From: Bos javanicus
Lineage: Eukaryota; Chordata; Mammalia; Artiodactyla; Bovidae
NCBI RefSeq assembly: GCF_032452875.1
Contig: NC_083879.1
Span: forward strand, 86,003,572 to 86,067,571
Reading direction: 5' to 3'
DNA length: 64,000 nt
Part shown: positions 1-10,230 of the stretch, piece after piece
Numbering within the stretch: position 1 is the first letter of the stretch
Layout: the number at the start of each line of letters is the position of its first letter
Program-made: the position numbers and the translations under genes
The notes under the pieces: generated by a model
Seen by the model: only the letters and a program-made list of their open reading frames with translations
Databases searched by the model: none
What the model was told of the DNA's origin: nothing

Positions 1-189
1 ACTTGACTTCACATTCCAGGATGTCTGGTTCTGGGTTGGTGATCACACCATTGTGATTATCTGGGTCATGAAGATATTTTTTGTACAGTTCTTCTGTGTA
101 TTCTTGCCAGCTCTTCTTAATATCTTCTGCTTCTTTTAGGTCCATACCATTTCTGTCCTTTATTGAGCCCATCTTTGCATGAAATATTC
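1..189 (-). mobile_element. BovB LINE, outer copy, left part (RT N-terminal region)
   Basis: The reverse complement matches the same BovB segment seen in sense at about 2050-2240, upstream of and entering the reverse transcriptase domain. It is the continuation of the minus-strand element at 3739-5670. The two pieces abut in element coordinates with about 8 bases missing, which shows that the plus-strand BovB at 190-3738 split them. The element continues off the left edge of the window. Recognition is from the family consensus as I know it and from internal comparison. Confidence 0.9.
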
Positions 190-212
190 AGTAACGCTGA
201 ATATTCAGCTTC

Positions 213-654
213 AGTAACGCTGAAGAAGCTGAAGTTGAACGGTTCTATGAAGACCTACACGACCTTTTAGAACTAATACCCCACAAAGATGTCCTTTTCA
301 TTATAGGGGACTGGAATGCAAAAGTAGGAAGTCAAGAAATACCTGGAGTAACAGGCAAATTTGGCCTTGGAATATGGAATGAAGCAGGGCAAAGACTAAT
401 AGAGTTTTGCCAAGAAAATGCACTTGTCATAGAAAACACCCTCTTCCAACAACACAAGAGAAGACTCTACACATGGACATCATTAGATGGTCAACACTGA
501 AATCAGATTGATTATATTCTTTGCAGCCAAAGATGGAGAAGCTCTATACAGTCAACAAAAACAAGACCAGGAGCTGACTGTAGCTCAGATCATGAACTCC
601 TTATTGCAAAATTCAGACTTAAATTGAAGAAAGTAGGAAAAACCACTAGACCAT
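213..654 (+). pseudogene. BovB ORF2 endonuclease remnant
   Basis: The frame with codons at positions divisible by 3 encodes part of an apurinic-type (EEP family) endonuclease, which nicks target DNA for target-primed reverse transcription. Visible landmarks are GDWNAKVG from 306, NQIDYIL just after 500 and SSDH at 582-593, the last being the catalytic-end Asp-His pair. An in-frame TGA at 498-500 replaces the usual CGA, a typical CpG-decay change. The N-terminal half of the domain is absent because the copy is 5' truncated. The frame then runs into the nested insertion near 655. It cannot make an active protein. Confidence 0.85.
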
Positions 655-1669
655 GACCATTCAGATCAGATCAGATCAGATCAGTCACTCAGTCATGTCC
701 GACTCTTTGCAACCCCATGAATCGCAGCACGCCAGGCCTCCCTGTCCATCACCAACTCCCAGAGTTCACTGAGACTCACGTCCATCGAGTCAGTGATGCC
801 ATCCAGCCATCTCATCCTCTGTCGTCCCCTTCTCCTCTTGCCCCCAATCCCTCCCAGCATCACAGTCTTTTCCAATGAGTCATCTCTTCGCATGAGGTGG
901 CTGAAGTACTGGAGTTTCAGCTTTAGCATCATTCCTTCCAAAGAAATCCCAGGGCTGATCTCCTTCACAATGGACTGGTTAGATCTTCTTGCAGTCCAAG
1001 GGACTCTCAAGAGTCTTCTCCAACACCACAGTTCAAAAGCATCAATTCTTCGGCACTCAGCCTTCCTCACAGTCCAACTCTCACATCCATACATGACCAC
1101 AGGAAAAACCATAGCCTTGACTAGACGAACCTTTGTTGGCAAAGTAATGTCTCTGCTTTTGAATATGCTATCTATCTAAGGAAAGTTGGTCATAACTTTC
1201 CTTCCAAGGAGTAAGCGTCTTTTAATTTCATGGCTGCAGTCACCATCTGCAGTGATTTTGGAGCCCAGAAAAATAAAGTCTGACACTGTTTCCACTGTTT
1301 TCCCATCTATTTCCCATGAAGTGGTGGGACCGGATGCCATGATCTTCGTTTTCTGAATGTTGAGCTTTAAGCCAACCTTTTCACTCTCCACTTTCACTTT
1401 CATCAAAAGGCTTTTTAGTTCCCCTTCACTTTCTGCCATCAGGGTGGTGTCATCTGCATATCTGAGGTTATTGATATTTCTCCCGGCAATCTTGATTCCA
1501 GTTTGTGTTTCTTCCAGTCCAGCGTTTCTCATGATGTACTCTGCATATAAGTTAAATAAACAGGGTGACAATATACAGCCTTGACGAACTCCTTTTCCTA
1601 TTTGGAAGCAGTCTGTTGTTCCATGACCAGTTCTAACTGTTGCTTCCTGACCTGCATACAAATTTCTCA
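655..1669 (-). mobile_element. BovB LINE, innermost nested copy (5'-truncated)
   Basis: A minus-strand BovB 3' portion of about 1.0 kb inserted into the plus-strand BovB. Its tail is a (TGATC)n repeat seen as gatca units at 662-683, and its truncated 5' end lies near 1669. A 7-base direct repeat, agaccat, flanks it at 648-654 and 1670-1676. Removing the insert and one copy restores the uninterrupted BovB reading seen in the family. An alternative longer repeat, gaccattcag, at 655-664 and 1671-1680 would give slightly different boundaries, so ends are uncertain by a few bases. Confidence 0.88.
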
Positions 1670-1675
1670 AGACCA
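693..1675 (-). pseudogene. BovB ORF2 reverse transcriptase C-terminal remnant (nested copy)
   Basis: Reading leftward from 1675, the frame encodes the second half of the reverse transcriptase. It includes the GVRQGCILSPCLFN motif and an intact YADD catalytic box at about 1449-1465, followed by the thumb-like and Cys-rich C-terminal region ending near 693. A break near 1176-1190 separates two open stretches (1176-1676 and 693-1142). The N-terminal palm with the first catalytic Asp is absent because of 5' truncation, so the product would be inactive even though YADD is kept. Confidence 0.85.
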
Positions 1676-1676
1676 T

Positions 1677-3440
1677 TCAGGTATGACCTAAATCAAATCC
1701 CTTATGATTATACAGTGGAAGTGAGAAATAGATTTAAGGGACTAGATCTGATAGATAGAGTGCCTGATGAACTATGGACAGAGGTTTGTGACATTGTACA
1801 GGAGACAGGGATCAAGAAAAAGAAATGCAAAAAAGCAAAATGGCTGTCTGAGGAGGCCTTACAAATAGCTGTGAAAAAAAGAGAAGTGAAAAGTAAAGGA
1901 GAAAAGGAAAGATATAAGCATCTGAATGCAGAGTTCTAAAGAATAGCAAGAAGAGATAAGAAAGCCTTCCTCAGTGATCAATGCAAAGAAATAGAGGAAA
2001 ACAATAGAATGGGAAAGACTAGAGATCTCTTCAAGAAAATTAGAGATACCAAGGGAACATTTCATGCAAAGATGGGCTCGATAAAGGACTGAAATGGTAT
2101 GGACCTTACAGAAGCAGAAGATATTAAGAAGAGCTGGCAAGGATACACAGAAGAACTGTACAAAAAATATCTTCACGACCAAGATAATCACGATGGTGTG
2201 ATCACTGACCTAGAGCCAGACATCCTGGAATGTGAAGTCAAGTGGGCCTTAGAAAGCATCACTACGAACAAAGCTAGTGGAGGTGATGGAATTCCAGTTG
2301 AGCTATTTCAAATCCTGAAAGATGATGCTGTAAAAGTGCTTCACTCAATATGCCAGCAAATTTGGAAAACTCAGCAGTGGCCACAGGACTGGAAAAGGTC
2401 AGTTTTCATTCCAATCCCAAAGAAAGGCAATGCCAAAGAATGCTCAAACTATTGCACAATTGCACTCATCTCACATGCTAGTAAAGTAATGCTCAAAATT
2501 CTCCAAGCCAGGCTTCAGCAATATGTGAACCGTGAACTTCCAGATGTTCAAGCTGGTTTTAGAAAAGGCAGAGGAACCAGAGATCAAATTGCCTACATCC
2601 GCTGGATCATTGAAAAAGCAAGAGAGTTCCAGAAAAGCATCTATTTCTGCTTTGTTGACTATGCCAAAGCCTTTGACTGTGTGGATCACAATAAACTGTG
2701 GAAAATTCTTAAAGAGATGGGAATACCAGACCACCTGACTTGCCTCTTGAGAAACCTATATGCAGGTCAGGAAGCAAGTTAGAACTGGACATGGAACAAC
2801 AGACTGGTTCCAAATAGGAAAAGGAGTACATCAAGGCTGCATATTGTCACCCTGCTTATTTAACTTCTATGCAGAGTACATCATGAGAAACGCTGGGCTG
2901 GAAGAAGCACAAGCTGGAATCAAGATTGCCGGGAGAAATACCAATAACCTCAGATGTGCAGATGACACCACCCTTATGGCAGAAAGTGAAGAGGAACTAA
3001 AGAGCCTCTTGATGAAAGTGAAAGTGGATAGTGAAAAAGTTGGCTTAAAGCTCAACATTCAGAAAACGAAGATCATGGCATCTGGTCCCATCACTTCATG
3101 GGAAATAGATGGGAAAACAGTGGAAACAGTGTCAGACTTAATTTTTTTGGGCTCCAAAATCACTGCAGATGGTGACTGCAGCCATGAAATTAAAAGACGC
3201 TTACTCCTTGGAAGGAAAGTTATGACCAACCTAGATAGCATATTCAAAAGCAGAGATATTACTTTGCCAACAAAGGTCCATCTAGTCAAGTCTGTGGTTT
3301 TTCCAGTGGTCATGTATGGATGTGAGAGTTGGACTGTGAGGAAAGCTGAGCACAGAAGAATTGATGCTTTTGAACTGTGGTGTTGGAGAAGACTCTTCAG
3401 AGTCCCTTGGACTGCTAGGAGATCCAACCGTCCATTGTGA
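1677..3440 (+). pseudogene. BovB ORF2 reverse transcriptase remnant (plus copy)
   Basis: Continuation of the plus-strand ORF2 after the nested insert. The linker region (1690-1939) ends at a TAA at 1937-1939 where the family has a Gln codon. The RT domain opens at about 2099 and shows the KASGGDGIP region, the fixed PKKGN motif, and DYAKAFD at 2657-2677. A 2-base deletion near 2775 shifts the frame. The second half (2760-3440) carries QGCILSPCLFN and then CADD at 2955-2966, where the catalytic-box Tyr codon TAT has become TGT. A one-base loss near 3428 closes the frame. It is dead on several counts. Confidence 0.88.
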
Positions 3441-3738
3441 AGGAGATCAGCCCTGGGATTTCTTTGGAAGGAATGATGCTAAAGCTGAAATTCCAGTACT
3501 TTGGCCACCTCATGCGAAGAGTTGACTCATTGGAAAAGACTGTGATGCTGGGAGGGATTGGGGGCAGGAGGAGAAGGGGACGACAGAGGATGAGATGGTT
3601 GATGGCATCACTGACTCGATGGTCGTGAGTCTCAGTGAACTCGGGGAGTTGGTGATGGACAGGGAGGCCTGGCGTGCTGCGATTCATGGGGTTGCAAAGA
3701 GTCGGACACGGCTGAGTGACTGAACTGAACTGAACTGA

Positions 3739-5670
3739 TCTCTACTTTTCTTGAAGAGATCTCTAGTCTTTCCCATTCTATTGTTTTCCTCTATTTTTTT
3801 GCATTGATCGTTGAGGAAGGCTTTCTTATCTTTCTTTGCTATTCTTTGGAACTCAGCATTCAGATGGGTATATCTTTCCTTTTCTCCTTTGCCTTTCGCT
3901 TCTCTTCTTTTCACAGCTATTTGTAAGGCCTCCTCAGACAGCCATTTTGCTTTTTTGCATTTCTTTTTCTTGGGGATGGTCTTGATCACTGCCTCCTGTA
4001 CAATGTCCTGAACCTCCATCCATAGTTCTTCAGGCACTCTGTCTATCAGATCTAATTTCTTGAATCTATTTCTCACTTCCACTGTATAATCATTCGGGAT
4101 TTGATATAGGTCATACTTGAATGTACTAGTGGTTTTCCCTACTTTCTTCAATTTAAGTCTGAATCTGGCAATAAGGAATTCATGGTCTGAGCCACAGTCA
4201 GCTCCCGGTCTTGTTCTTGCTGACTGTATAGAGCTTCTCTATCTTCGGCTGCAAAGAATATAATCAATCTGATTTTGGTGTTGACCATCTATCTGGTGAT
4301 ATCCACGTGTAGAGTCTTCTCTTGTGTTGTTGGAAGAGGGTGTTTGCCATGACCTGTGCATTCTCTTGGCAAAACTCTATTAGCCTTTGCCCTGCTTCAT
4401 TCCTTATTCCAAGGCCAAATTCGCCTGTTACTCCAGGTATTTCTTGACTTCCTACTTTTGCATTCCAGTCCCCTATAATGAAAAGGACATCTTTTTTGTG
4501 TGTTAGTTCTAGAAGGTCTTGTAGGTCTTCATAGAACCATTCAACTTTAGCTTCTTCAGCATTACTGGTCGGGGCATAGACTTAGATTACTGTGATATTA
4601 AATGGATTGCCTTGAAACGAACAGAGATCATTCTGTCGTTTTTGAGGTTGCATCCAAGTACTGCATTTTGGACTCTCTTGTTGACCATGATGGCTACTCC
4701 ATTTCTTCTAGGGGATTCCTGCCCACAGTAGTTGATATAATGGTCATCTGAGTTAAATTCACCCATTCCAGTCCATTTTAGTTCTCTGATTCCTAGAATG
4801 TCAATATTCACTCTTGCCGTCTCCTGTTTGACCACTTCCAATTTGCCTTGATTCATGGACCTAACATTTCAGGTTCCTGTGCGATATTGCTCTTTACAGC
4901 ACTGGACTTTACTTCCATCACCAGTCACATCCACTGCTGGGTTGCTGGGTGTTGTTTTTGCTTTGGCTCCATCTCGTCGTTCTTTCTGGGGTTATTTCTC
5001 CACTGATCTCTGGTAGCATATTGGGCACCAACTGACCTGGGGAGTTCCTCTTTCAGTGTCATATCTTTTTGCCTTTTCATGCTGTTCATGCTGTTCTAAG
5101 GGCAAGAATACTGAGGTGGTTTGCCATTCCCTTTCCAGTGGACCACGTTTTGTCAAACCTCTCCACCATGACCCGCCCGTCCTGGGTGGCCCTACATGGC
5201 ATGGCTCATAGTTTCACTGAAATTAGACAAGGCTGTGGTCCATGTGATCAGTGTGATTAGTTTTCTGTGATTGTGGTTTTCATTCTGTCTGCCCTCTGAT
5301 AGATAAGGATAGAGGCTTATGGAAGTTTCCTGATGGGAGAGACTGATTGAAGGGAAAACTGGGTCTTGTTCTGATGGGCGGGGCCATGCTCAGAAAATCT
5401 TTAGTCTGATTTTCTGGTGAAGGGCGGGGATGTGTTCCTGCCCTGCTATTTACCTGGGGCCACACGATGGTGGAGGTAGTGAAGATAACGGCGACCTCCC
5501 TCAAAAGGTCCCATGCAGGCCCTGCTACGCTCAGTGCCCCCAGCCCTGCAGCAGGCCAGTGCCAATCCGGCCTCTGCCGGAGACTCCTGGACACTCAGGG
5601 GCAAGTCTGGGTCAGTCTCTTGTGGGGTCACTTCTCCTTTCTCCTGGGTCCTGGTGCGCATAAGTTTCTG
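3739..5670 (-). mobile_element. BovB LINE, outer copy, right part (5' region, endonuclease, linker)
   Basis: A minus-strand BovB from its 5' end near 5670 through the 5' region, the start of ORF2 and the endonuclease domain to the RT linker at 3739, where the plus-strand BovB interrupts it. It resumes at 189-1. The 5' end lies next to a (CT)n tract at 5672-5698. Because it keeps the 5' region, this was a full-length or nearly full-length insertion, which is uncommon: most BovB copies here are 3' fragments only. Confidence 0.88.
3740..4856 (-). pseudogene. BovB ORF2 N-terminal remnant (outer copy)
   Basis: The ORF2-type Met codon lies at 4856-4854, followed by the endonuclease N-terminus (MNQGKLEVV, then LGIRELKWTG and a NSDDHYINYCG stretch). 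A frameshift near 4600 interrupts the domain. The linker between endonuclease and RT is again open from about 4151 (RNRFKKLDLIDRVPEELW) to 3740. The RT domain itself lies beyond the inserted BovB. Several frameshifts and stops make it inactive. Confidence 0.82.
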
Positions 5671-5671
5671 T

Positions 5672-5698
5672 TTGATCTCTCTCTCTCTCTCTCTCTCT
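5672..5698. repeat. (CT)n microsatellite
   Basis: About 12 CT dinucleotides at the 5' edge of the outer BovB and directly before a Bov-tA SINE. Confidence 0.9.
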
Positions 5699-5699
5699 T

Positions 5700-5905
5700 T
5701 AGTCGCTAAGTCATGTCTGACTCTTGCAACCCCATGGACTGTAGCCCGCCAGGCTCCTCTGTCCGTGGGATTCTCCGGGCAATAACACTGGAGTGGGTTG
5801 CCGTTTCCTTCTCCAGGGGATCTTCCCGACCCAGGAATCGAACCTGAGTCTCCTTTATTGCAGGCAGATTCTTTACTGATTGAGCTATGAGGGAAGCCCT
5901 AGGGA
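5700..5905 (-). mobile_element. Bov-tA SINE
   Basis: The reverse complement reads as a tRNA-Glu-derived head (gcttccctcatagctcaat, then a B-box-like ggttcgattcc) followed by the BovB-related body ending near gtcagacatgacttagcgac. It is close to full length (about 205 bp) and lies immediately after the (CT)n tract. Confidence 0.88.
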
Positions 5906-5906
5906 G

Positions 5907-5979
5907 GTATATATATGGAGAGAGATGTAGGTAAGTAGGCACATATAGGTATAACCTATGTCTCTCTCCATATGTATAC
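5907..5979. repeat. Short inverted repeat (26-bp arms)
   Basis: Arms at 5907-5932 and 5954-5979 are reverse complements at 23 of 26 positions, with a 21-base spacer. Each arm contains the core tatggagagaga or its complement. It could form a hairpin. No transposon family is recognised. Confidence 0.75.
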
Positions 5980-7227
5980 ACTTATATTCCTGTATCTATA
6001 GACACATATATATATTTTCCCCACTTCCACACTGGCTGCATTTTGTACACATCCTCCAAGTATAAAACCTTCATGGAAGTTTTTGCAAGTAGGATTTTTC
6101 CGTAGCCTGGTGTCATGTATTTTCTCCTGCAGGTCACCATCCTTTCTGGGTGTCATACTGGAGAGAATTATTTTCCTCCCACTCAAGATTTCTGGAATAT
6201 TCCCTCCAGGAGTTTCACTTCTGTCTGCCTGTCTTTGATTTTTCTGTATCTTTCTCACCTACATCTCCGTGTGCCTGAATCATTGCTTTATTCATTTCCT
6301 ATGTTAAAGTGTTATGCCTTAAACTATTTATAATATACATTTATTTATTTATGTGCTTATGAATATATTTGTTTAAAAGTTTTAAATTATCCCATAAGAG
6401 TTTCCAGAGATGGAACAGGCTCACCAGGGTACTCATCCCATTTCAAAGTTGCCCGGTTTTGAGGGGTGCTGGTGGACCCTGGAGAAGTGTTGTCCATGTG
6501 AGGATCATCCAAGTTTCTCTCTGGCCCCAGGCCACACGGGGCTCCTTATGGGGGAAGCTGGAGATGGGCCTGAGAATTGTCCATGTTCAGACATGAGTTT
6601 AATACAGCGGTCTTGCTTGTATTGTGTTTGAGAGCACAGTCACGGGCATTTCAGAAGTTATAATCCCTATTTTTTATTCTCACAGATTTCAGCTTATTAC
6701 AACTTGAAATTTTATAGAGGCTTTACCAGTAAGCATTATTAAAGATTATATTTTAAATAAAATCTTTCAGGATGGAGGGGACTTGAAAATAATTCTCGCT
6801 GGAGTTGACTGTCCAGGACATTTCTGTCTTGCGCTGTGTGACTGGTCTGGGAAGAGAGTTCAGATGCTCTCATGTGGACAAAATAGGAACTTGTTCAGTG
6901 GACTTGAGAAACCTGGGGATTTACTCATTATCTTGTCTCTGCCACCTCTGGGTTTTTCCTATTATTTAAGGCCCAATAATGATATGTGTGTGTGTGTGTT
7001 TTATGAATACATAGGCTTTGCTATGAATATGTAATTTTGAATGGGATAAAATTTAGCTTTCTTTGGTCTTTTCAAAACTCAGAAGAGTTGCGTGTGATAC
7101 AGAAGTAAGCGACTCCACACACCAGTTCAGCCTCTTACCTGCACTTGTCTCCCTGGAGCTAATGACGCCTTTCACACCCTTCCAGCTTCCCGGGGAAGAG
7201 TGAGCAGAGACCCAGATACAGACGAGG
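5980..7227. other. Unique intergenic DNA
   Basis: AT-moderate, non-repetitive sequence with scattered short frames that resemble no protein I recognise. A short (TG)n run sits at 6981-6999. No promoter or exon signal stands out. Confidence 0.5.
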
Positions 7228-7480
7228 ATGCAGGTAGTGACACAAACACGCACACACGTGCAAGGCTTTCTTCTTTGCAGAGCTGTACTGCCGAGCGTGG
7301 GTGTGTACATACATGGAGGTGTGGGGGGTGTGTGTAGGTGTGTGTGCTGTGCGTGTGGTGTGTACACACACGAGAGTGTAGGCATGTGTGTGCATGCCCA
7401 TGTATGTGTGTGGTGTGTGCACACATGAGCGTGTAGGCATGTGTGCGTGCACGTGTGTGTGTGTGGTGTGCATACACACT
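7228..7480. repeat. Complex GT/CA-rich microsatellite
   Basis: Interrupted alternating purine-pyrimidine tract (gtgtgt, gtgcac, catgtg words). It contains an approximate duplication of a 55-58-base block at 7358-7412 and 7413-7470, each with gtgtaggcatgtgtg. Such alternation can adopt Z-DNA. Confidence 0.8.
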
Positions 7481-8084
7481 TGTATACAGAAGTGAAGAAT
7501 GATTCTGGCGCACCTCCGGAGCTCGGCTGGGGCGGTGGGCGTGGGCGGAGGCTCCGTGGAGGCTCAGGGGGCACGTCCCTGAGAGGAGCGGGAGTGTGGT
7601 GGGGAGAGTGAGACAGGGCTCAGATCTGGGCTCCGACTCTTGTGCCCGTGGTGGGTCTGTGGCTGAATGTCCCGACCCTGGCTGGGCCGCTGGGCTCCTG
7701 GCTGGTCTGTGGTTGAGCGCTGGCGCCACCTATTGGCCAGAGGCTTCTCTTCCAGAGCCTGCCGCGTGGCAGGTGAGCATGTGGCCCTGGGAACTGCCGG
7801 GCCAGGGGCCCTGGTTTGGAGGGGGAGCTGCCCTGCACTACAGGAGCACGTTAAAACCTGCTGTCCACACGGGCTTTGTTTTCTGCTTTTGTTCTGATAA
7901 AAGTTACGTATCATCACTGCAGACAATTTGGAAGAAATATGAATGTAAAAAAGGAGGGCCATCACCCACAGGGACACCTGCCAGATACGACTGGAAACAT
8001 CAGTGTGTCTTCCTTAGTGTCTGGTCCTAACATGTGTGAACAAGTGTGGAAAGCTCTGTCCACTGTTTGCTCTGCCCTGTCTGT
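7481..8084. other. Unique GC-rich intergenic DNA
   Basis: High-GC unique sequence with overlapping short frames on both strands and no recognisable protein motif. It contains a candidate CTCF motif at 7723-7736. Confidence 0.45.
7723..7736 (-). promoter_or_regulatory. Candidate CTCF motif
   Basis: gcgccacctattgg matches the reverse complement of the CTCF core at 13 of 14 positions. Motif match only; occupancy is unknown. Confidence 0.35.
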
Positions 8085-8400
8085 CAGGGCTTCCCTGGGG
8101 GCTCAGACGGCAAAGGATCCGCCTGCCATGCGGGAGGCCCAGGTTCCATCCCTGGGTGGGGAAGATCCCCTGGAGGAGGAGAGGCTACCCACTCCAGTAT
8201 TCCTGGGCTTCCCTGGCAGTTCAGCTGGTAAAGAATCTGCCTGAAATGTGGGAGACCTGGGTTCGATTCCTGGATTGGGAAGATCTCCTGGAGAAGGGAA
8301 AGGCTACCCACTCCAGTAGTCTAGCCTGGAGGATCCCACGGACTGTATAGTCCATGGGGTAGCCAAGAGTCGGACAGGACTGAGCGACGTTCACTTCACT
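8085..8400 (+). mobile_element. Bov-tA SINE with a second tRNA-type head
   Basis: Two tRNA-type heads lie in tandem. The first unit (8088-8205) stops after the body words ccactccagtattcct. The second (8206-8400) is a complete Bov-tA with ttcagctggtaaagaa (A-box-like), ggttcgattcc (B box) and the BovB-related tail gtcggacaggactgagcgac. This is the two-head version of the multi-head array at 17598-18345. Confidence 0.88.
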
Positions 8401-10018
8401 TGTTTGTCAGTTTAAAAGGAAATCCCTCACTTTGCACTGAAAATGCTACCTTTTATCCTTCTGTCCAACTCCTCTTACTTTTAGAGGAGATTCTAGCTGA
8501 TGCCTGTAGAGCTGCCGAGGCAGGATTGTCCTCTTCGTTGCTAAGTGACTAAGGATCGTTGATAAGTGACTTGTAAGGACACAGATGCTGACACCGTCAC
8601 ATCTCTCTGCAGGAACAGGAGGAGAACGGGATGCGGCACCTGCCCGCGGTGGCCCGGTGCCCTGGCCATGTGGCTCTGTTGCTCACACTTGCACTGTCTG
8701 TCCCCGTGACTTGGTGGGGTTGGTGGTGGACACATCCGAGTTGACTCCAGCCACTCCAGAGCCGGCGGGAGGGCTGGAGGAGTGAGAAAGCCCAATGGGT
8801 CAGAAGACGGCTCTGGAGGTCCGACCCGGGCCGTGGGCTTGCAGAGGATTTTGCTGTTAAGCTGGAGATGATCCCATGATTGGACTGTTTACTTGTTTCG
8901 AGTGTTCAAACCTGTGCTCCTGGCCCCTGATTTATTTATCGTCTGGACTCCGGGGCCCAGCGCCTGGGGAGGAAGGATGGGGTTTGCCTTCCCCGCACCC
9001 CACGTCCTCAGCTCCCTCTGGGAGCGCGGGTCTGGCTGCCGCTGGGGTCCAGCGTCTGGGCGGGAACTGCAGGCTCGGCACATGGCCCCTTCATTCTGGG
9101 CTCACAGCCCCTAATGCAGGCCGGTTAAATCTCTGCGCTCGATTTCTCTAAAAGTGAGATCTCTCCAATTGCCACCAGATGTCAGTAAAATCCCTCCTAA
9201 AATAAATGTGCAGTGGGCAGGTTCATGAGAAGCAGTGAGGACGCACCTGCTGATACCACGTTTCGCTCTATGGTCTCCCCGCCACCGCTCCTCCCATCCT
9301 GGGGGTGAAGTTTGTGGCTCCCCACTGCCTGCCCTGACCTTCCGCAGCACTATTTTGGGGAGTCACCTGTGAGGGATCAGAGTAGGGCTGACCCAGAGAC
9401 AAGCCAGCAGAACAGTGACCGTGGCAAGGCCTCCTGAGGCCACTTTGGGGGGATGTGTGGCCCCAGGCTGGGGCCTCCATGTGTCGTACCCAGGGCCAGC
9501 CAGGGCCAGTGTAACAGCTCTGGACACCCTTCACTGCTGAGCAAACACCCAGGGGACGTCGCCGGCAGCAAAAGCCCCAGAAGCACCAGCTTAATGGATG
9601 GCCACCTGCTAAGACACAGGGTCACCTGCTGCGCCAGGCCGGCTCTTCTGCACACCCGTCACACCTGGGAACAGTGGAGGTGACTGTGGCTGGCATGGTC
9701 TCAGGTTGCCCTCAGACCTTGTTGGATTGGGTTTCAGGCATTGGGTTGGAAGCTGGCGGAGGTGGGGAGTGGGGGGTGGGAGGTAATGATTCCACGTGAC
9801 CCACACTGATGTCTGGGGGCTGATCCACCTCAGCCTGAGCTGATGCGGATGAAGGAGCATCTTGGGTCCTCAGTCCAGGGGGCCGCTTCCTCTGCCTGTT
9901 CCAGATCTTGGCTTCCTGTGGCCGCATCGGTGTGACTTGAGTGCTCACACACACACAACTGTCTCATGTCTTTGCTGTTTTTGGGTGGATGGAGGTGCAC
10001 GCCGATGCGGACAGCTGG
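8401..10018. other. Unique GC-rich intergenic DNA
   Basis: Non-repetitive, GC-rich sequence with no recognisable exon. A G-rich stretch lies at 9757-9782. A candidate CTCF motif lies at 9172-9185. Confidence 0.45.
9172..9185 (+). promoter_or_regulatory. Candidate CTCF motif
   Basis: ccaccagatgtcag matches the CTCF core at 13 of 14 positions. Motif match only. Confidence 0.3.
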
Positions 10019-10230
10019 CTAACTGGAAAAGACCCTGATGCTGGGAGGGACTGGAGGCAGGAGTAGAAGGGGCAACAGAGGACGAGATGGCTGGATGCAT
10101 CACTGACTCGATGGACTTCAGTTTGAGTAAGCCCCGGGAGATAGTGAGGGACAGGGAGGCCTGGCGTGCTGCACTCCATGGGGTCGCAAAGAGTCAGACA
10201 CCACTTAGTGACTGGACAACAGCAACATGG
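10019..10230 (+). mobile_element. BovB LINE 3' fragment
   Basis: Sense-strand BovB 3' end beginning at aactggaaaagaccctgatg and ending at agtcagacaccacttagtga plus a short ctggacaacagcaac tail. Severely 5' truncated, with no coding value. Confidence 0.85.

Larger units (their letters stand above)
190..3738 (+). mobile_element. BovB LINE, inserted plus-strand copy (5'-truncated, interrupted)
   Basis: A 5'-truncated RTE-clade BovB retrotransposon. It starts inside the endonuclease domain, runs through the reverse transcriptase and 3' end, and finishes in an (ACTGA)n tail at about 3718-3738. It is interrupted at about 655-1669 by a second BovB in the opposite direction. Without that insert about 2.5 kb of element remains, against about 3.2 kb for a full BovB. 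The start shows a 13-base direct repeat (cagtaacgctgaa at 189-201 and 212-224), probably filler made during integration. It sits inside the outer minus-strand BovB. Confidence 0.9.

Noticed and set aside
1..5670. Twin-priming (5' inversion) of a single BovB as the explanation of the strand switches
   Set aside because: Twin priming gives one inversion of non-overlapping element parts. Here the same element positions occur on both strands and the outer halves are contiguous, so nested insertion fits better.
9757..9782. Strict G-quadruplex
   Set aside because: Only three clear runs of three or more G are separated by loops. It does not meet the four-run pattern without splitting one long run.
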